A stretch of DNA of 8,575 nucleotides from Phycisphaerae bacterium. GTDB lineage: Bacteria > Planctomycetota > Phycisphaerae > Sedimentisphaerales > Anaerobacaceae. This document shows positions 1 to 6,567 of the stretch, piece after piece. The notes beneath the pieces are model-generated. The model did no database searches, had not been told where the DNA came from, and was given only the letters and a program-made list of their open reading frames with translations. The DNA lies in NCBI GenBank assembly GCA_030602845.1, contig JAUVYZ010000073.1, positions 1 to 8,575 on the forward strand. The letters are read 5' to 3'. Within the stretch, counting starts at the first letter, position 1; each line of letters begins with the position of its first letter. The position numbers were made by a program, and so were the translations under genes.

Positions 1-1
1 G

Positions 2-1711
2 TCCCGACAGGTCAAAACCCAAGCTGATTTTGCAGTGGCCGGCAGAACGCTTTCGCCCTGGATAATGGTCTGTACAATGCTGGCCGTGTGGATAGGCACC
101 GGCTCAATCGTGGGAAATGCCGGAAAAACCTATGAAGTCGGCATGGCGGCCTTTTTCCTGCCTCTGGGAACTTTCGTCGGGATGATTCTGCTTTCCTTTA
201 TCGCCACGCGGGCCCGGAATATTGAGGCCTTGTCGGTACCGGAGATTATCGGCAGACGATTCGGCAATACTGCCCGCTTATTAGCTGTGGTCGCGCTGGT
301 GATTGCCTATATGGTGATTGTCAGCTATCAGTTTAACGCGGGCGGCATGGTGCTGGAGGTGATAACGGGTAAGAAAGAAAAAGTGGTTTTGGGACTTGAA
401 AACAAACTCACTAAGAATCAGGTTCGTAAAGGATATTTCCATTACGAGCCTCCGAAAGACTGGACCGGAACCACAGAAATCAAATTTCATGTAAAAAGCA
501 AAGACTCGGACAAATGGTCCGAGACGCCGGAAATCTTTACCGTCAAAGTCGTTAAGTCAACCGAAATCATCTCCGAAAAAGCTCAAACAAGCGGGCTGAA
601 AAACATAAGCGTGATTAAAGAAAATACCTTTACCCGAGTTATAATCGAAGGATACGACGACGGTTTTAAGAAACACAATGGAATATACCGATTGTCCGCG
701 ATACCAAAAGAAGGCGAACTTTCTCTGCGTGAACCCGTATTAACCGCCCAAACAGCAACGATTATCGCCGCCATTTTCATCATTGCTTATACGATGCTGG
801 CGGGGCTGTTAAGCCTGGCGTTTGCAGATATTGTTACCGGTATAATTATTACAGTTACCTTGTTGATTGCCTTTCCCGTACTGCTGATTAGGGCGGGAGG
901 CTTTGGCGGGATGCTGGAGGCGTACACGGCGATGGGAGATCGACCGGACCACATGAGTTTGCTGGGTGTCTTTAGTGCCGCCGATTATATTAATTTCCTG
1001 TTGCCGGTTTTTTTGCTGGTTCTGGGCGACGCCAACCAGTACCAGCGGATTTTCGCCAGCAAGAACGCCAGGGGTGCACGCACCGCCGTAATCGTTATGA
1101 TTTTCCTGGCGCTGCTGGTCGAAGAATTGATCATCGCCGAAGCATGGTTCGCCGGGAGTATGACTCCCGATCCGGAAAACGGCCGCTACATTCTGATTTT
1201 CGCAGCCCGACATTTTATGCCCAAAGCACTGGGGATTATTTTTATGATAACAGTAGTGGGTATTATCATCTCCACGGCGGATTCATTCCTGTTGGTTCCT
1301 TCGACCACCTTTATTAAGGATGTCTACCTGAATTACATCAATCCCAGGGCCTCCGAGAAAAAAATCGTTTTCATGAGCCGCTTAATGGTGCTGACCTTTG
1401 GAATCATCGCCTGGCTGGTGTCGCGGGTGTTCTCGGAATCTACGACGGTATTTGAAAAAGCGTTATATGCCTTTACAGTTTACGGCTCAGCGATTACTCC
1501 CTGCCTCGTGGCGGCTCTGCTCTGGAAAAGGGCCACAAAGGCAGGCGCAATTTCTTCAATCCTGGCCGGGGCGGTGACCACACTTCTGTGGGAAGAAGTG
1601 ATAAAGGTTCATTTGCCGGAAGAGTTGGCAAAGCTGGATGCGGTACTGCCGGCAATCACACTGTCGGTGTTTGCCCTGATTGTTGTCAGCCTGTTAACAA
1701 AGAAAAAATAA
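2..1711 (+). CDS. Sodium:solute symporter (SSS family), 5'-partial, with inserted periplasmic domain
   Basis: A Na+-coupled inner-membrane transporter of the SSS/SLC5 family; the substrate cannot be read from sequence. A GTG at 35 could be taken as the start, but the frame stays open to base 2 and the upstream codons (SRQVKTQADFAVAGR) match the cytoplasmic loop before the first core helix, so the real start and the first membrane segment lie outside the window. Counting from the GTG codon, helices lie near residues 9-28, 36-58, 80-110, 239-258, 263-285, 315-332, 349-370, 395-415, 450-466, 477-497, 503-522 and 536-554. Family signatures include LGDANQYQRIFASK (about 330-343) and the IISTADSFLLVPSTTF stretch (411-426), which matches the helix whose Ser/Thr residues help bind sodium. 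Residues about 112-237 are an insertion not found in ordinary members. The M24 peptidase gene follows after 21 bases, probably in the same transcript, hinting at uptake of peptides or amino acids; this link is inferred. Confidence 0.9.
   Translation, partial: SRQVKTQADFAVAGRTLSPWIMVCTMLAVWIGTGSIVGNAGKTYEVGMAAFFLPLGTFVGMILLSFIATRARNIEALSVPEIIGRRFGNTARLLAVVALVIAYMVIVSYQFNAGGMVLEVITGKKEKVVLGLENKLTKNQVRKGYFHYEPPKDWTGTTEIKFHVKSKDSDKWSETPEIFTVKVVKSTEIISEKAQTSGLKNISVIKENTFTRVIIEGYDDGFKKHNGIYRLSAIPKEGELSLREPVLTAQTATIIAAIFIIAYTMLAGLLSLAFADIVTGIIITVTLLIAFPVLLIRAGGFGGMLEAYTAMGDRPDHMSLLGVFSAADYINFLLPVFLLVLGDANQYQRIFASKNARGARTAVIVMIFLALLVEELIIAEAWFAGSMTPDPENGRYILIFAARHFMPKALGIIFMITVVGIIISTADSFLLVPSTTFIKDVYLNYINPRASEKKIVFMSRLMVLTFGIIAWLVSRVFSESTTVFEKALYAFTVYGSAITPCLVAALLWKRATKAGAISSILAGAVTTLLWEEVIKVHLPEELAKLDAVLPAITLSVFALIVVSLLTKKK
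368..745 (+). other. Inserted cadherin-like segment inside the symporter gene
   Basis: This part of the symporter gene encodes about 125 hydrophilic residues between the helix ending in GGMVLEVITG and the next helix, TATIIAAIFIIAYTMLAG. By the LeuT-fold topology of the family the loop between these helices faces the periplasm. The piece YFHYEPPKDWTGTTEIKFHV has the pattern aromatic-x-Tyr-x-Pro-Pro, Gly, then an Phe-x-Val strand, as in bacterial cadherin-like/Ig-like repeats; a Thr-Val-Lys-Val-Val strand closes it. The second half (about residues 180-237) is not recognised. Hand counts give about 35-42% GC in sampled 60-base lines here against 53-55% in the flanking symporter lines, which suggests a separate origin. 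The domain assignment is by pattern only. Confidence 0.6.
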
Positions 1712-1732
1712 ACCTCTGACGAGGATTAAGAA

Positions 1733-3118
1733 ATGTTTCCAGCAAACGTGTATATTGAAAGAAGAAAACGATTAAGAAAGCAGGTCCAAACCGGGTTGAT
1801 TCTTTTCTTAGGCAATGAAGAAAGCCCGATGAACTATCCGGACAATCAGTATTCCTTCCGCCAGGACAGTTCATTTCTATATTTCTTTGGGCTCGATTTC
1901 CCTTTCCTCGCTGCTGTCATCGACATCGACCAGGGCAAAGAAGTCGTCTTTGGCGATGATTTGACAGTTGATGATATTATCTGGACGGGACCGCAACCGG
2001 CTTTAAGAGAAAAATGCCAAAAGGTCGGCATTTCCGAAACTGCTTCGCTTGACCAACTGCCGATGATATTGAAAAAAGCTGTCGAGCAAGAAAGAAAAAT
2101 TCACTTTCTTCCCCAATATCGACCGGAAAATGTTTTGAAAATTGAACAATTATTGGGGATACAACCCGCAGCAATCCAACTCCGCTCAGTGCCATTGATA
2201 AAGGCAGTCGTTGCACAAAGGTCAATAAAAACCAAGGATGAAATTGCCGAGATTACCGCTGCCATCGACATTTCCTACGGAATGCAGACGATGGCGATGA
2301 AAATGTCAAAACCCGGTATATATGAAAGGGAAGTCGCCGGTGCAATGGAGGGGATTGCCTTGTCCCTCGGCTCTCGTCTTTCTTTTCCCACAATTTTCTC
2401 AGTCCACGGAGAAACGCTCCACAATCACTATTACGGAAACATAATGAAACAAGGCGACATCGCTGTCAACGATTCGGGGGCGGAATCCGCTCTTCACTAC
2501 GCCAGTGACATCACCAGGACCATCCCCGTAAGTGGAAAATTTTCACAGAGACAAAAGGAAATCTACACTATTGTCCTGAACGCACAGGAAAAAGCGATTG
2601 AGGCGATAAAGCCGGGCGTTGAATTCAGAGACATTCACCGTCTCGGCTGCACAGTTCTCGCATCGGGCCTAAAGGAGCTTGGATTGATGAAAGGCAACGT
2701 CGAAGAAGCCGTAGATGCCGGGGCCCATACATTGTTCTTTCAATGCGGATTAGGTCATATGATGGGGCTTGATGTCCACGATATGGAAGGCCTGGGCGAA
2801 GACTATGTCGGTTATACAGATACAATCAAAAGGAATCCCGAGTTTGGCTGGCGTTCCTTGAGGCTCGGCAAGGCACTCGAGGCAGATTTTGTAATAACCG
2901 TTGAACCGGGAATTTATTTTATTGGCGAACTAATCGACCGATGGAAGGCCAAGAAAAAAAACTCACAGTATATTAACTATGATGCGGTTGAAAAATACAG
3001 GGGTTTCGGTGGTATCAGAATAGAAGATGATGTTTTGGTGACAGAAAACAGCCATCGCGTATTGGGCAGGAAAATACCGAAAACCATAGATGAAGTTGAA
3101 GATATGTCGTCCTGCTGA
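1733..3118 (+). CDS. M24 family metallopeptidase, Xaa-Pro aminopeptidase / prolidase type
   Basis: A cytosolic dimetal peptidase of the pita-bread fold, expected to remove an N-terminal residue ahead of proline or to split Xaa-Pro dipeptides. At 461 residues it has the length of aminopeptidase P. Residues 1 to about 150 match the N-terminal creatinase-like AMP_N domain (FRQDSSFLYFFGL at 42-54), and about 165-440 the catalytic domain. The five metal ligands of the family appear in place: D247 (VNDSGAE), D259 (ASDITRT), H342 (CGLGHMMG), E391 (TVEPGIYF) and E431 (RIEDDV); H230 and H349 fit the substrate-side histidines. The ATG is supported by GAGG at 1721-1724, eight bases upstream. It follows the symporter by 21 bases, so co-transcription is likely. 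Whether it is PepP-like or a prolidase is not decided by the sequence alone. Confidence 0.9.
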   Translation: MFPANVYIERRKRLRKQVQTGLILFLGNEESPMNYPDNQYSFRQDSSFLYFFGLDFPFLAAVIDIDQGKEVVFGDDLTVDDIIWTGPQPALREKCQKVGISETASLDQLPMILKKAVEQERKIHFLPQYRPENVLKIEQLLGIQPAAIQLRSVPLIKAVVAQRSIKTKDEIAEITAAIDISYGMQTMAMKMSKPGIYEREVAGAMEGIALSLGSRLSFPTIFSVHGETLHNHYYGNIMKQGDIAVNDSGAESALHYASDITRTIPVSGKFSQRQKEIYTIVLNAQEKAIEAIKPGVEFRDIHRLGCTVLASGLKELGLMKGNVEEAVDAGAHTLFFQCGLGHMMGLDVHDMEGLGEDYVGYTDTIKRNPEFGWRSLRLGKALEADFVITVEPGIYFIGELIDRWKAKKKNSQYINYDAVEKYRGFGGIRIEDDVLVTENSHRVLGRKIPKTIDEVEDMSSC

Positions 3119-3135
3119 GTTGACTATTGCCCCAT

Positions 3136-4359
3136 TCATTTACTGGCTCTTTTCAAGATTTCCATCAATTCGTCATCAGTAAATGTAATAGGGTTGCCTT
3201 TCATACTGCTTGACTTTTGGGACTTCGCCACTACCGTTGGGAAATCTTGTTCTTTCAATCCAAACTCAGTCAGCGGCGGCACTTTTAATGCCTCGCAAAG
3301 CTCTTGCACCCACGCAACCCCATCGACTGCTTGCGCCGTGGCCGTTGCGGTCAAAAGCTGGGCAATCTCATCATATCGGGCCAATGCCGCCCCCGCTGCT
3401 TCGCTTTTGCGAAGCCCCTCGGTTTGCTTCGCAAGAAGCAGAGGGGCAAGCAAAACGGCGGGGGCTGCACGCCTCTGCAATGCCTGCACATTGGCTTCGC
3501 AAACAAACGGCAAAAGCCGGGCGCATATGACCCCGTGGGGAGCGGAAATCATGCCGCCCAACGGGCCGGCGAAACCGTGCACTGCTCCCAGTTTCGCGTT
3601 AGCCAGGCCTAATCCACCAAAGAGACTTGCTATGGCCATATCCTCACGAGCGGCCCGGTTGCTGCCATTTTCATAAGCTCGTCGTAAAGAACGCGCAGCT
3701 CGTTTTAGACCCTCCCGGCAGATACCGTCTGTCAGTGCGTTTGCTTTATTGGAAACATAAACTTCCATAAGCTGCGTGAGCGCGTCCAAACCGGTGCCGG
3801 CGGTTACAGTTGGCGGCATCGAATAAGTTAATACAGGGTCAACCACAGCCAGACGAGGCAGCATAAATGGGCCACGCATACTCACCTTGACCTGATGTTC
3901 AGGCACCCCGAGCACTGCATTGCGCGTAACCTCAGCGCCTGTTCCCGCAGTGGTTGGAATCGCAATGTAGGGTGCGGGACTCCGGGTCAGTGGTTTACCA
4001 CGACCGACAACCTCCAGATAATCCTCCAGCTCCCCGCTATTGGTCAGCATCGCTGCAATCACTTTGCCGGTATCCAGGACACTTCCGCCGCCGATGCTGA
4101 TAACCAAATCACTTTTGGCCTGACGGGCCTGTTCCACAGCTGCCTCTGCTATTGTCGTGGTCGGCTCACCAGGCACGTTAAACATAACGCATTTTATTCC
4201 CTGCTTGTTCAACTGTTCAAGAAGCGGCTCGGCCCACTGGCACGTACGGCCCGTAACAACAAAAGCACGACTTCCCATCTCAGCCGCTAAAGGCGCAACT
4301 TCCCGGATCGTCCCCTGACCGAAAATGATGCGTGTTGCGGTCGCAAATTCAAATCTCAT
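3136..4359 (-). CDS. Iron-type (group III) alcohol dehydrogenase
   Basis: An NAD(P)-dependent dehydrogenase of the Fe-ADH family (PF00465 type), cytosolic, 407 residues against a usual 380-390. The N-terminal nucleotide domain carries GGGSVLDTGK (90-99); the C-terminal helical domain holds the metal site. Expected ligands are D192 (GTGLDALTQ), H261 (LGAVHGFAGPLGG) and H275 (SAPHGVICA). The usual second ligand in the DALTH motif is glutamine here (Q196); I believe some subfamilies with LGAVHG...PHGV share this, so the metal may differ from iron. The extra length comes mainly from about residues 298-324, encoded by a GC-rich palindromic stretch, interrupting the usual ALRERAP...ALERYAEIA region. 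The ATG at 4359 has GAGAGG-type SD (complement of 4364-4369) at about five bases. It is 31 bases downstream of the ABM monooxygenase gene and probably in its operon. The substrate is unknown. Confidence 0.9.
   Translation of the reverse strand: MRFEFATATRIIFGQGTIREVAPLAAEMGSRAFVVTGRTCQWAEPLLEQLNKQGIKCVMFNVPGEPTTTIAEAAVEQARQAKSDLVISIGGGSVLDTGKVIAAMLTNSGELEDYLEVVGRGKPLTRSPAPYIAIPTTAGTGAEVTRNAVLGVPEHQVKVSMRGPFMLPRLAVVDPVLTYSMPPTVTAGTGLDALTQLMEVYVSNKANALTDGICREGLKRAARSLRRAYENGSNRAAREDMAIASLFGGLGLANAKLGAVHGFAGPLGGMISAPHGVICARLLPFVCEANVQALQRRAAPAVLLAPLLLAKQTEGLRKSEAAGAALARYDEIAQLLTATATAQAVDGVAWVQELCEALKVPPLTEFGLKEQDFPTVVAKSQKSSSMKGNPITFTDDELMEILKRASK
3389..3465. repeat. Nested inverted repeat inside the alcohol dehydrogenase gene
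   Basis: Three sets of arms nest here: GCCCCCGC (3389-3396) with GCGGGGGC (3458-3465), GCCCCTC (3414-3420) with GAGGGGC (3441-3447), and TTGCGAAGC (3407-3415) with GCTTCGCAA (3426-3434); GCTTCGC (3398-3404) can also pair with GCGAAGC (3409-3415). The arms overlap, so more than one fold is possible. The stretch keeps the reading frame and encodes the extra segment APAVLLAPLLLAKQTEGLRK and a few further residues. It resembles the protein-coding palindromic elements described in Rickettsia in principle; no sequence kinship is claimed. Confidence 0.6.
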
Positions 4360-4390
4360 AGTTCCTCTCGCCTAATGCGAAATGCTGCGA

Positions 4391-4699
4391 CTAATCCCAG
4401 CCCTGCTCATCAGGAAAAACGTTAGTGTATTTAACACTTGTGCGTGGTTCAGCCATCATATCGGCCACGGTATCGCGCCATTTCTGATAATGTGCCGTTT
4501 CCTTGTGCCGGGCCGGGTCATCCGAAGTTCGATAGACTTCCACCAGTACAAAACGCGTAGAATCATCTTGTTGTTGGATGACATCAAATCGGGCAATACC
4601 TGGCTCTTCTATGCTGTTTCGAGCGTTTTCAAGTGTGGCGGCCCGGAAGGCCTCAACCTGGTCAGGCTTAACACGGGCAAAAACATGGACTATAAACAT
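4391..4699 (-). CDS. ABM-domain monooxygenase-like protein (LsrG/YgiN type)
   Basis: A small cytosolic protein of 102 residues with the antibiotic biosynthesis monooxygenase fold, a dimeric ferredoxin-like alpha-beta barrel that acts on quinols or autoinducer-2 phosphate in known members and needs no cofactor. Visible signatures are the first strand MFIVHVFARVKPDQVEAF (1-18), the helix with ENARNSIEEPGIARFDV (24-40), FVLVEVYRT (50-58) and HKETAHYQKW (65-74), whose histidines fit the active-site region. The ATG is well supported by AGGAG (complement of 4706-4710) about six bases upstream. The gene precedes the iron-type alcohol dehydrogenase on the same strand by 31 bases, so the two probably act on related carbonyl or phenolic compounds; that is inference. 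LsrG itself needs the lsr locus for its assigned role, and none is visible, so no symbol is given. Confidence 0.87.
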   Translation of the reverse strand: MFIVHVFARVKPDQVEAFRAATLENARNSIEEPGIARFDVIQQQDDSTRFVLVEVYRTSDDPARHKETAHYQKWRDTVADMMAEPRTSVKYTNVFPDEQGWD

Positions 4700-4769
4700 A
4701 ATATTCTCCTATGAAGACGTAATGCAATTTAAATTTTCTCCTTGAACGATTTTCCGTCCGTTAGTCGTC

Positions 4770-4789
4770 AAATGCGGCAGCATTTTTTT
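4770..4789 (+). terminator. Terminator-like hairpin with T-run
   Basis: AAATGC (4770-4775) pairs with GCATTT (4780-4785) around a GGCA loop, and the T-run continues to 4789. This has the form of a weak rho-independent terminator reading on the plus strand, yet no plus-strand gene ends nearby, so it may be part of the repeat element beside it. Confidence 0.25.
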
Positions 4790-4798
4790 GCCTTTGAA

Positions 4799-4813
4799 TC
4801 CGCCGGAGGCGGA
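4799..4813. repeat. GC-rich hairpin at the edge of the decamer array
   Basis: TCCGCC (4799-4804) and GGCGGA (4808-4813) form a perfect six-base stem around GGA. It stands out in an AT-rich spacer and lies five bases before the first decamer, so the two may be one element. Confidence 0.5.
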
Positions 4814-4817
4814 CAAG

Positions 4818-4891
4818 ATTGGGTTTGATTGGCTTTGTATTGGGTTTGTTTTGGCATTTTATTGGCTTTGATTGGGTTTGAATTGGGTTTG
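4818..4891. repeat. Array of ATTGGSTTTG decamers
   Basis: Six perfect copies of ATTGG(G/C)TTTG start at 4818, 4828, 4839, 4861, 4871 and 4882. A degenerate copy lies at 4909 and a perfect one at 4972. Two of the junctions are directly abutting, two have a one-base spacer and one has a 12-base gap. The complement reads CAAASCCAAT and, translated, gives KPN/KANQTQ-like low complexity. I recall similar intergenic arrays in Phycisphaerae-type assemblies; the function is unknown. Confidence 0.75.
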
Positions 4892-5239
4892 TTTTCACCA
4901 AGTGTCCAATTGGATTTATTTTCATAAGCCACTGTTATTAAAGAGGTTACGTTCACTTGATTTTTTTTGAAATTGGCTTTGTTTGTTAAAAAAGAGCTGA
5001 TTTGTAGAGGACTCTCTACAAGTGTAAAGATGCCAAGACTGGCAAAATCCGAAATTCTAAGCTCTAAATCCGAAACAATATCAAAATATAAATGACCTAA
5101 ATCCAAAAGTCTGCCTTGATTACCAAATAAAGGTTTATGAGCGTGTATCTGCTGATACGAAAACGTGCGGTTCTCCGCTATATACCTGCCATCTCTATGG
5201 CGGTTTGTATTATACCATATTTCGAGTCTGATTTCAAGT

Positions 5240-5253
5240 AGATTTTAAAATCT
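5240..5253. repeat. Perfect 14-base palindrome
   Basis: AGATTTTAAAATCT is its own reverse complement. It lies in the spacer some 260 bases upstream of the first membrane protein gene. It could be a binding site for a dimeric regulator, but a chance AT-rich palindrome is also possible. Confidence 0.35.
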
Positions 5254-5464
5254 CCAAGACTCCCCACTAATTGGTGGTTTGTCGAATTGCCCAAAATTAA
5301 GTGATAATCCAAGGATTAAAACGCTTGACTACACCGTTGCCTAAGTTAGAAAGAAACCACTGATTTATTCGCCATTTTTCACTTGAAAGAGCAATAATTT
5401 GATTGTATTTTAGGAGAGTACAACAGCGGATAGGATTCCTCTGAACAACGAGAAGTTCGGGATG

Positions 5465-5497
5465 TTATACGGAAACCATATAAACATAGTTTGGCTG
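5465..5497 (+). repeat. 33-base repeat, copy 1, ahead of first membrane gene
   Basis: This stretch, with core CGGAAACCATATAAACATAG, recurs at 6568-6600 with 4 mismatches in 33. It ends GTTTGGC at 5489-5495, 17 bases before the first possible start codon of the next gene. Each copy stands just before a membrane protein gene of unknown function, so it is either a shared cassette boundary or a shared promoter; TATAAA inside it could serve as a -10, but no good -35 is seen. Confidence 0.7.
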
Positions 5498-5511
5498 TGT
5501 AACTTTGATGA

Positions 5512-6402
5512 GTGATGGGAATGCCTGATACCGACCCCAAAATGCGCCATTGGCTGTCCGTTCACCAGCGAGTCCGAAAGCACATCCAGTGGACCGTTAC
5601 GCTTTTGGCTTTTGTCGCCGCGGTATCTGTCATTCAAGGATTCGGGCATCTTCAGAGTTTAAATGAAAGCTATCAGTTCGCGCGTGAGTTCACGCTGCAG
5701 CTGCAAGAGGAAGGGCCTAGAGAAGAAGCGGCCCGACTCTTCGAACGCAGGCGTGCGAAAGCGGGCCTTTGCAGCAAGGAAGGGCGCATCTTTGTCAGGT
5801 TAGAGGACATACCCGAAGTAGGATGGGAATACGAGCGATTTCTAAGCAAGAATCATCCATCTGGAATATTTGAGGTTGGAGGCTACAAGTTGGGCTATGC
5901 ATCCTTCGCTGTTCTGTTGCTCTTCGTACCCCTGGGGCTCCTTGTATTGATCTATCTGCGACTTAGAACAACGGCCAAAATCGCTATGATGCTTCGCGAA
6001 AAGGCAGTCGAGCGCAGTGAAGTCCAGCAGTGTCTTAACTCAGTGTTTAATGAGCGGGCCACCGAGAGACTCGGAGAGCACCGTTGGTTCTATGCAACGG
6101 TCTGGGCACTGGTCATACTGGTCCTCGTTGCGACGCCCACCGTATTCGTCTTGGCTATGCAGACAACGACGGTAATCAATACGAAGGTCGCGATCGATAA
6201 ACTCGGGAACATTACGCCTCTGGGCGACGTGGGTTTGAGCGAGCGAACAGATACTGTCTCGCCAGATGAAAACGTGCTTAGTCTCACCTTGGTGCTCATC
6301 CTCGCGAACATGAGTCTTGGATTGCTTGTGTGGAGGTCGGTAGTTCATCAGTTGAGACCCAAAGCCGAATCGGAAAAGAAGACGACCAGCGATGCTACCT
6401 AA
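5512..6402 (+). CDS. Multi-pass membrane protein of unknown function (possible cassette gene 1)
   Basis: I do not recognise this protein of 296 residues. Four membrane helices are likely, near residues 26-46, 128-149, 193-216 and 254-274. Between the first two lies a charged stretch of about 80 residues, probably periplasmic, with LQEEGPREEAARLFERRRAK, followed by EVGWEYERF. A second soluble loop (150-192) is basic and probably cytoplasmic, and the C-terminus ends in a charged tail. The start is uncertain: an in-frame stop lies directly before GTG 5512, so the choices are GTG 5512, ATG 5515 and ATG 5521; none has a clear SD, ATG 5515 or 5521 being likelier than GTG. The stop TAA sits inside ACCTAAC, and a 33-base repeat precedes the gene, both suggesting an integron cassette. 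No enzyme motif is visible. Confidence 0.75.
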   Translation: MMGMPDTDPKMRHWLSVHQRVRKHIQWTVTLLAFVAAVSVIQGFGHLQSLNESYQFAREFTLQLQEEGPREEAARLFERRRAKAGLCSKEGRIFVRLEDIPEVGWEYERFLSKNHPSGIFEVGGYKLGYASFAVLLLFVPLGLLVLIYLRLRTTAKIAMMLREKAVERSEVQQCLNSVFNERATERLGEHRWFYATVWALVILVLVATPTVFVLAMQTTTVINTKVAIDKLGNITPLGDVGLSERTDTVSPDENVLSLTLVLILANMSLGLLVWRSVVHQLRPKAESEKKTTSDAT

Positions 6403-6445
6403 CACGCTGCTGCAGCGGGTGGGCTGAATTACTGCGGAGCTTTGG
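6397..6445 (+). other. Possible interrupted attC site of cassette 1
   Basis: ACCTAAC (6397-6403) fits the RYYYAAC end of an integron attC and contains the stop codon of the preceding gene, a common cassette arrangement. GCTGCAGCGG (6408-6417) follows like an inner arm, and GAGCTTTGG (6437-6445) matches the sequence found before GTTAAGC at 7258-7266. If CGTTRGGC had followed, the site would be about 57 bases, the classical minimum. Instead a GGGGAC element begins at 6444. The identification is by pattern only. Confidence 0.35.
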
Positions 6446-6483
6446 GGACGCAGACATCGGCTGGAATTAAGTATGCTGTCCCC
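6444..6483. repeat. REP-like element bounded by GGGGAC/GTCCCC
   Basis: GGGGAC (6444-6449) and GTCCCC (6478-6483) are inverted ends of a 40-base unit. GGAATTA occurs inside it (6463-6469) and again directly after it (6484-6490). The phrase TTAAGTATGCTGTCCCC looks like dispersed REP/IS200-associated repeats I have seen, but I cannot confirm the family. It interrupts what would otherwise be a short attC site. Confidence 0.4.
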
Positions 6484-6567
6484 GGAATTAGTAAGTCGTT
6501 TCCAAGGGATTACTTATGGATTTTGGGCAAAGGGGTGTTATACTGACACTCGGTGAAGTAAGGAGTT

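Larger units (their letters stand above)
4700..5511. other. Intergenic region with repeats, no convincing gene
   Basis: About 810 bases lie between divergent genes: the minus-strand monooxygenase and the plus-strand membrane protein. The region is AT-rich and holds a terminator-like hairpin, a GC-rich hairpin, a decamer array, a 14-base palindrome and the first copy of a 33-base repeat. A short hairpin GTATC-TGCT-GATAC lies at 5145-5158. Both flanking genes must take their promoters from here, but I could not point to a reliable -35/-10 pair. Open frames in it have low-complexity or no recognisable products. Confidence 0.6.

Noticed and set aside
809..1213. Minus-strand 134-codon frame opposite the symporter
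   Set aside because: It lies antisense to conserved transmembrane coding sequence and shows no family features.
3194..3676. Plus-strand 160-codon frame opposite the alcohol dehydrogenase
   Set aside because: Fully covered by a gene with clear family motifs on the other strand; its composition is that of an antisense shadow.
4818..4981. Short repeats considered as a CRISPR array
   Set aside because: Units are 10 bases, partly abutting, with no regular unique spacers and no cas genes.
4768..5106. Minus-strand open frame of 112 codons over the decamer array
   Set aside because: It starts at TTG, is low in complexity (Lys/Asn/Gln/Pro from the repeat) and has no recognisable domain; it is best read as a translation of repeats.
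5137..5241. Plus-strand 34-codon frame starting MSVYLLIRKRAVLRY with AAAGG nearby
   Set aside because: Short, weakly placed SD, no recognised family; a small peptide cannot be excluded but is not supported.
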